Position numbers and translations under genes: made by a program. Shown here piece after piece: positions 7,125 through 7,272 of a DNA stretch of 7,272 nt. Under the pieces are notes generated by a model. The model ran no database searches. It saw only the letters and a list, made by a program, of their open reading frames with translations, and was not told where the DNA came from. Source of the stretch: Clostridiales bacterium. GTDB lineage: Bacteria; Bacillota_A; Clostridia; Peptostreptococcales; Anaerovoracaceae. The stretch covers positions 1 through 7,272 of the forward strand of contig JAILFI010000076.1 of assembly GCA_024697655.1 (NCBI GenBank). Reading direction: 5' to 3'. The first letter of the stretch is position 1. Each line of letters begins with the position of its first letter.

Positions 7125-7272
7125 CAGCCGTCTGGCTGACCTGGTCTTTGCCCCCACACTTGCCTTGACCCGGGTTTCCCGGAGGACTTACTTCTAAACT
7201 GCGCCATGATCACCGCGGCCTCTTGCTCGCGGCTTACGTGGGACCTTTCGCCCGCAGCTGGCATGGCCTTGC
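7125..7272 (-). ncRNA. Structured leader RNA upstream of hpf, candidate raiA-motif RNA (5' end beyond window)
   Basis: This stretch precedes hpf on the same strand, shows no convincing coding frame, and is GC-rich with purine-rich single-stranded linkers. Visible minus-strand helices are: CAGCC/GGCTG around an AGAC loop (7125-7138); CCGGG/CCCGG around AAA (7170-7182); CCGCG/CGCGG (7213-7232); and a long-range GCCATG (7267-7262) with CATGGC (7208-7203) that encloses the previous one. CTGCG (7257-7253) can alternatively pair with CGCAG (7203-7199). The conserved-looking linkers GCGAAAGG, AGAAGTAAG and GCAAAGACC resemble junctions of a compact folded RNA. The raiA motif is a known class of structured non-coding RNA in Bacillota and Actinomycetota, usually located just upstream of raiA/hpf. 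Position and form fit, but I matched it from context rather than by alignment. Alternatives are an unclassified hpf leader or the end of another RNA gene. The RNA's 3' boundary near 7120 is an estimate. Confidence 0.6.

Noticed and set aside
7125..7138. CAGCC-AGAC-GGCTG hairpin as an intrinsic terminator of the leader RNA
   Set aside because: The stem is only 5 bp and is followed by TTGTATAG rather than a T-run, so it is better treated as a helix of the leader.
7109..7264. 51-codon minus-strand frame within the hpf leader
   Set aside because: There is no ribosome binding site, its composition is unlike the neighbouring proteins, no domain is recognisable, and it spans several base-paired elements better explained by structured RNA.

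Overview
The window suggests a moderately GC-rich member of the Bacillota, probably a Clostridia-type anaerobe. The evidence is the long (dimerising) form of the hibernation factor HPF, the CdaA-CdaR-GlmM module typical of Gram-positive bacteria, strong AAGGAGG-type ribosome binding sites, and the short bacterial/archaeal type of S-adenosylhomocysteine hydrolase. The lineage below phylum cannot be fixed from this sequence alone.

All genes lie on the minus strand and are read from high to low coordinates. In transcription order: a GC-rich, apparently non-coding, highly foldable leader (about 7272 down to 7125, cut by the window edge); hpf/raiA (7058-6534); cdaA (6518-5682); cdaR/ybbR (5682-4462); glmM (4456-3107); glmS (3091-1262); and ahcY (1185-1, missing only its extreme C-terminus). 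Gaps from hpf to glmS are 15, -1, 5 and 15 bases, with each Shine-Dalgarno in or next to the end of the preceding gene. These five genes therefore look like one tightly coupled operon. The 76-base glmS-ahcY gap holds a strong hairpin without a U-tract, and ahcY is probably reached by read-through.

The genes join essential and stress functions. CdaA makes c-di-AMP, and CdaR is its membrane-anchored extracytoplasmic partner. GlmM, known to bind and restrain CdaA in other Bacillota, and GlmS make the glucosamine phosphates that feed UDP-GlcNAc and peptidoglycan. HPF shuts down ribosomes as 100S dimers. AhcY clears S-adenosylhomocysteine.

The most interesting element is the structured leader upstream of hpf. 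Its position and look match the raiA-motif class of non-coding RNA, a class named for occurring upstream of raiA/hpf genes. I cannot confirm the match without a covariance-model search. No mobile element, CRISPR array, tRNA or rRNA was seen. The long plus-strand open frames are antisense shadows of these genes.
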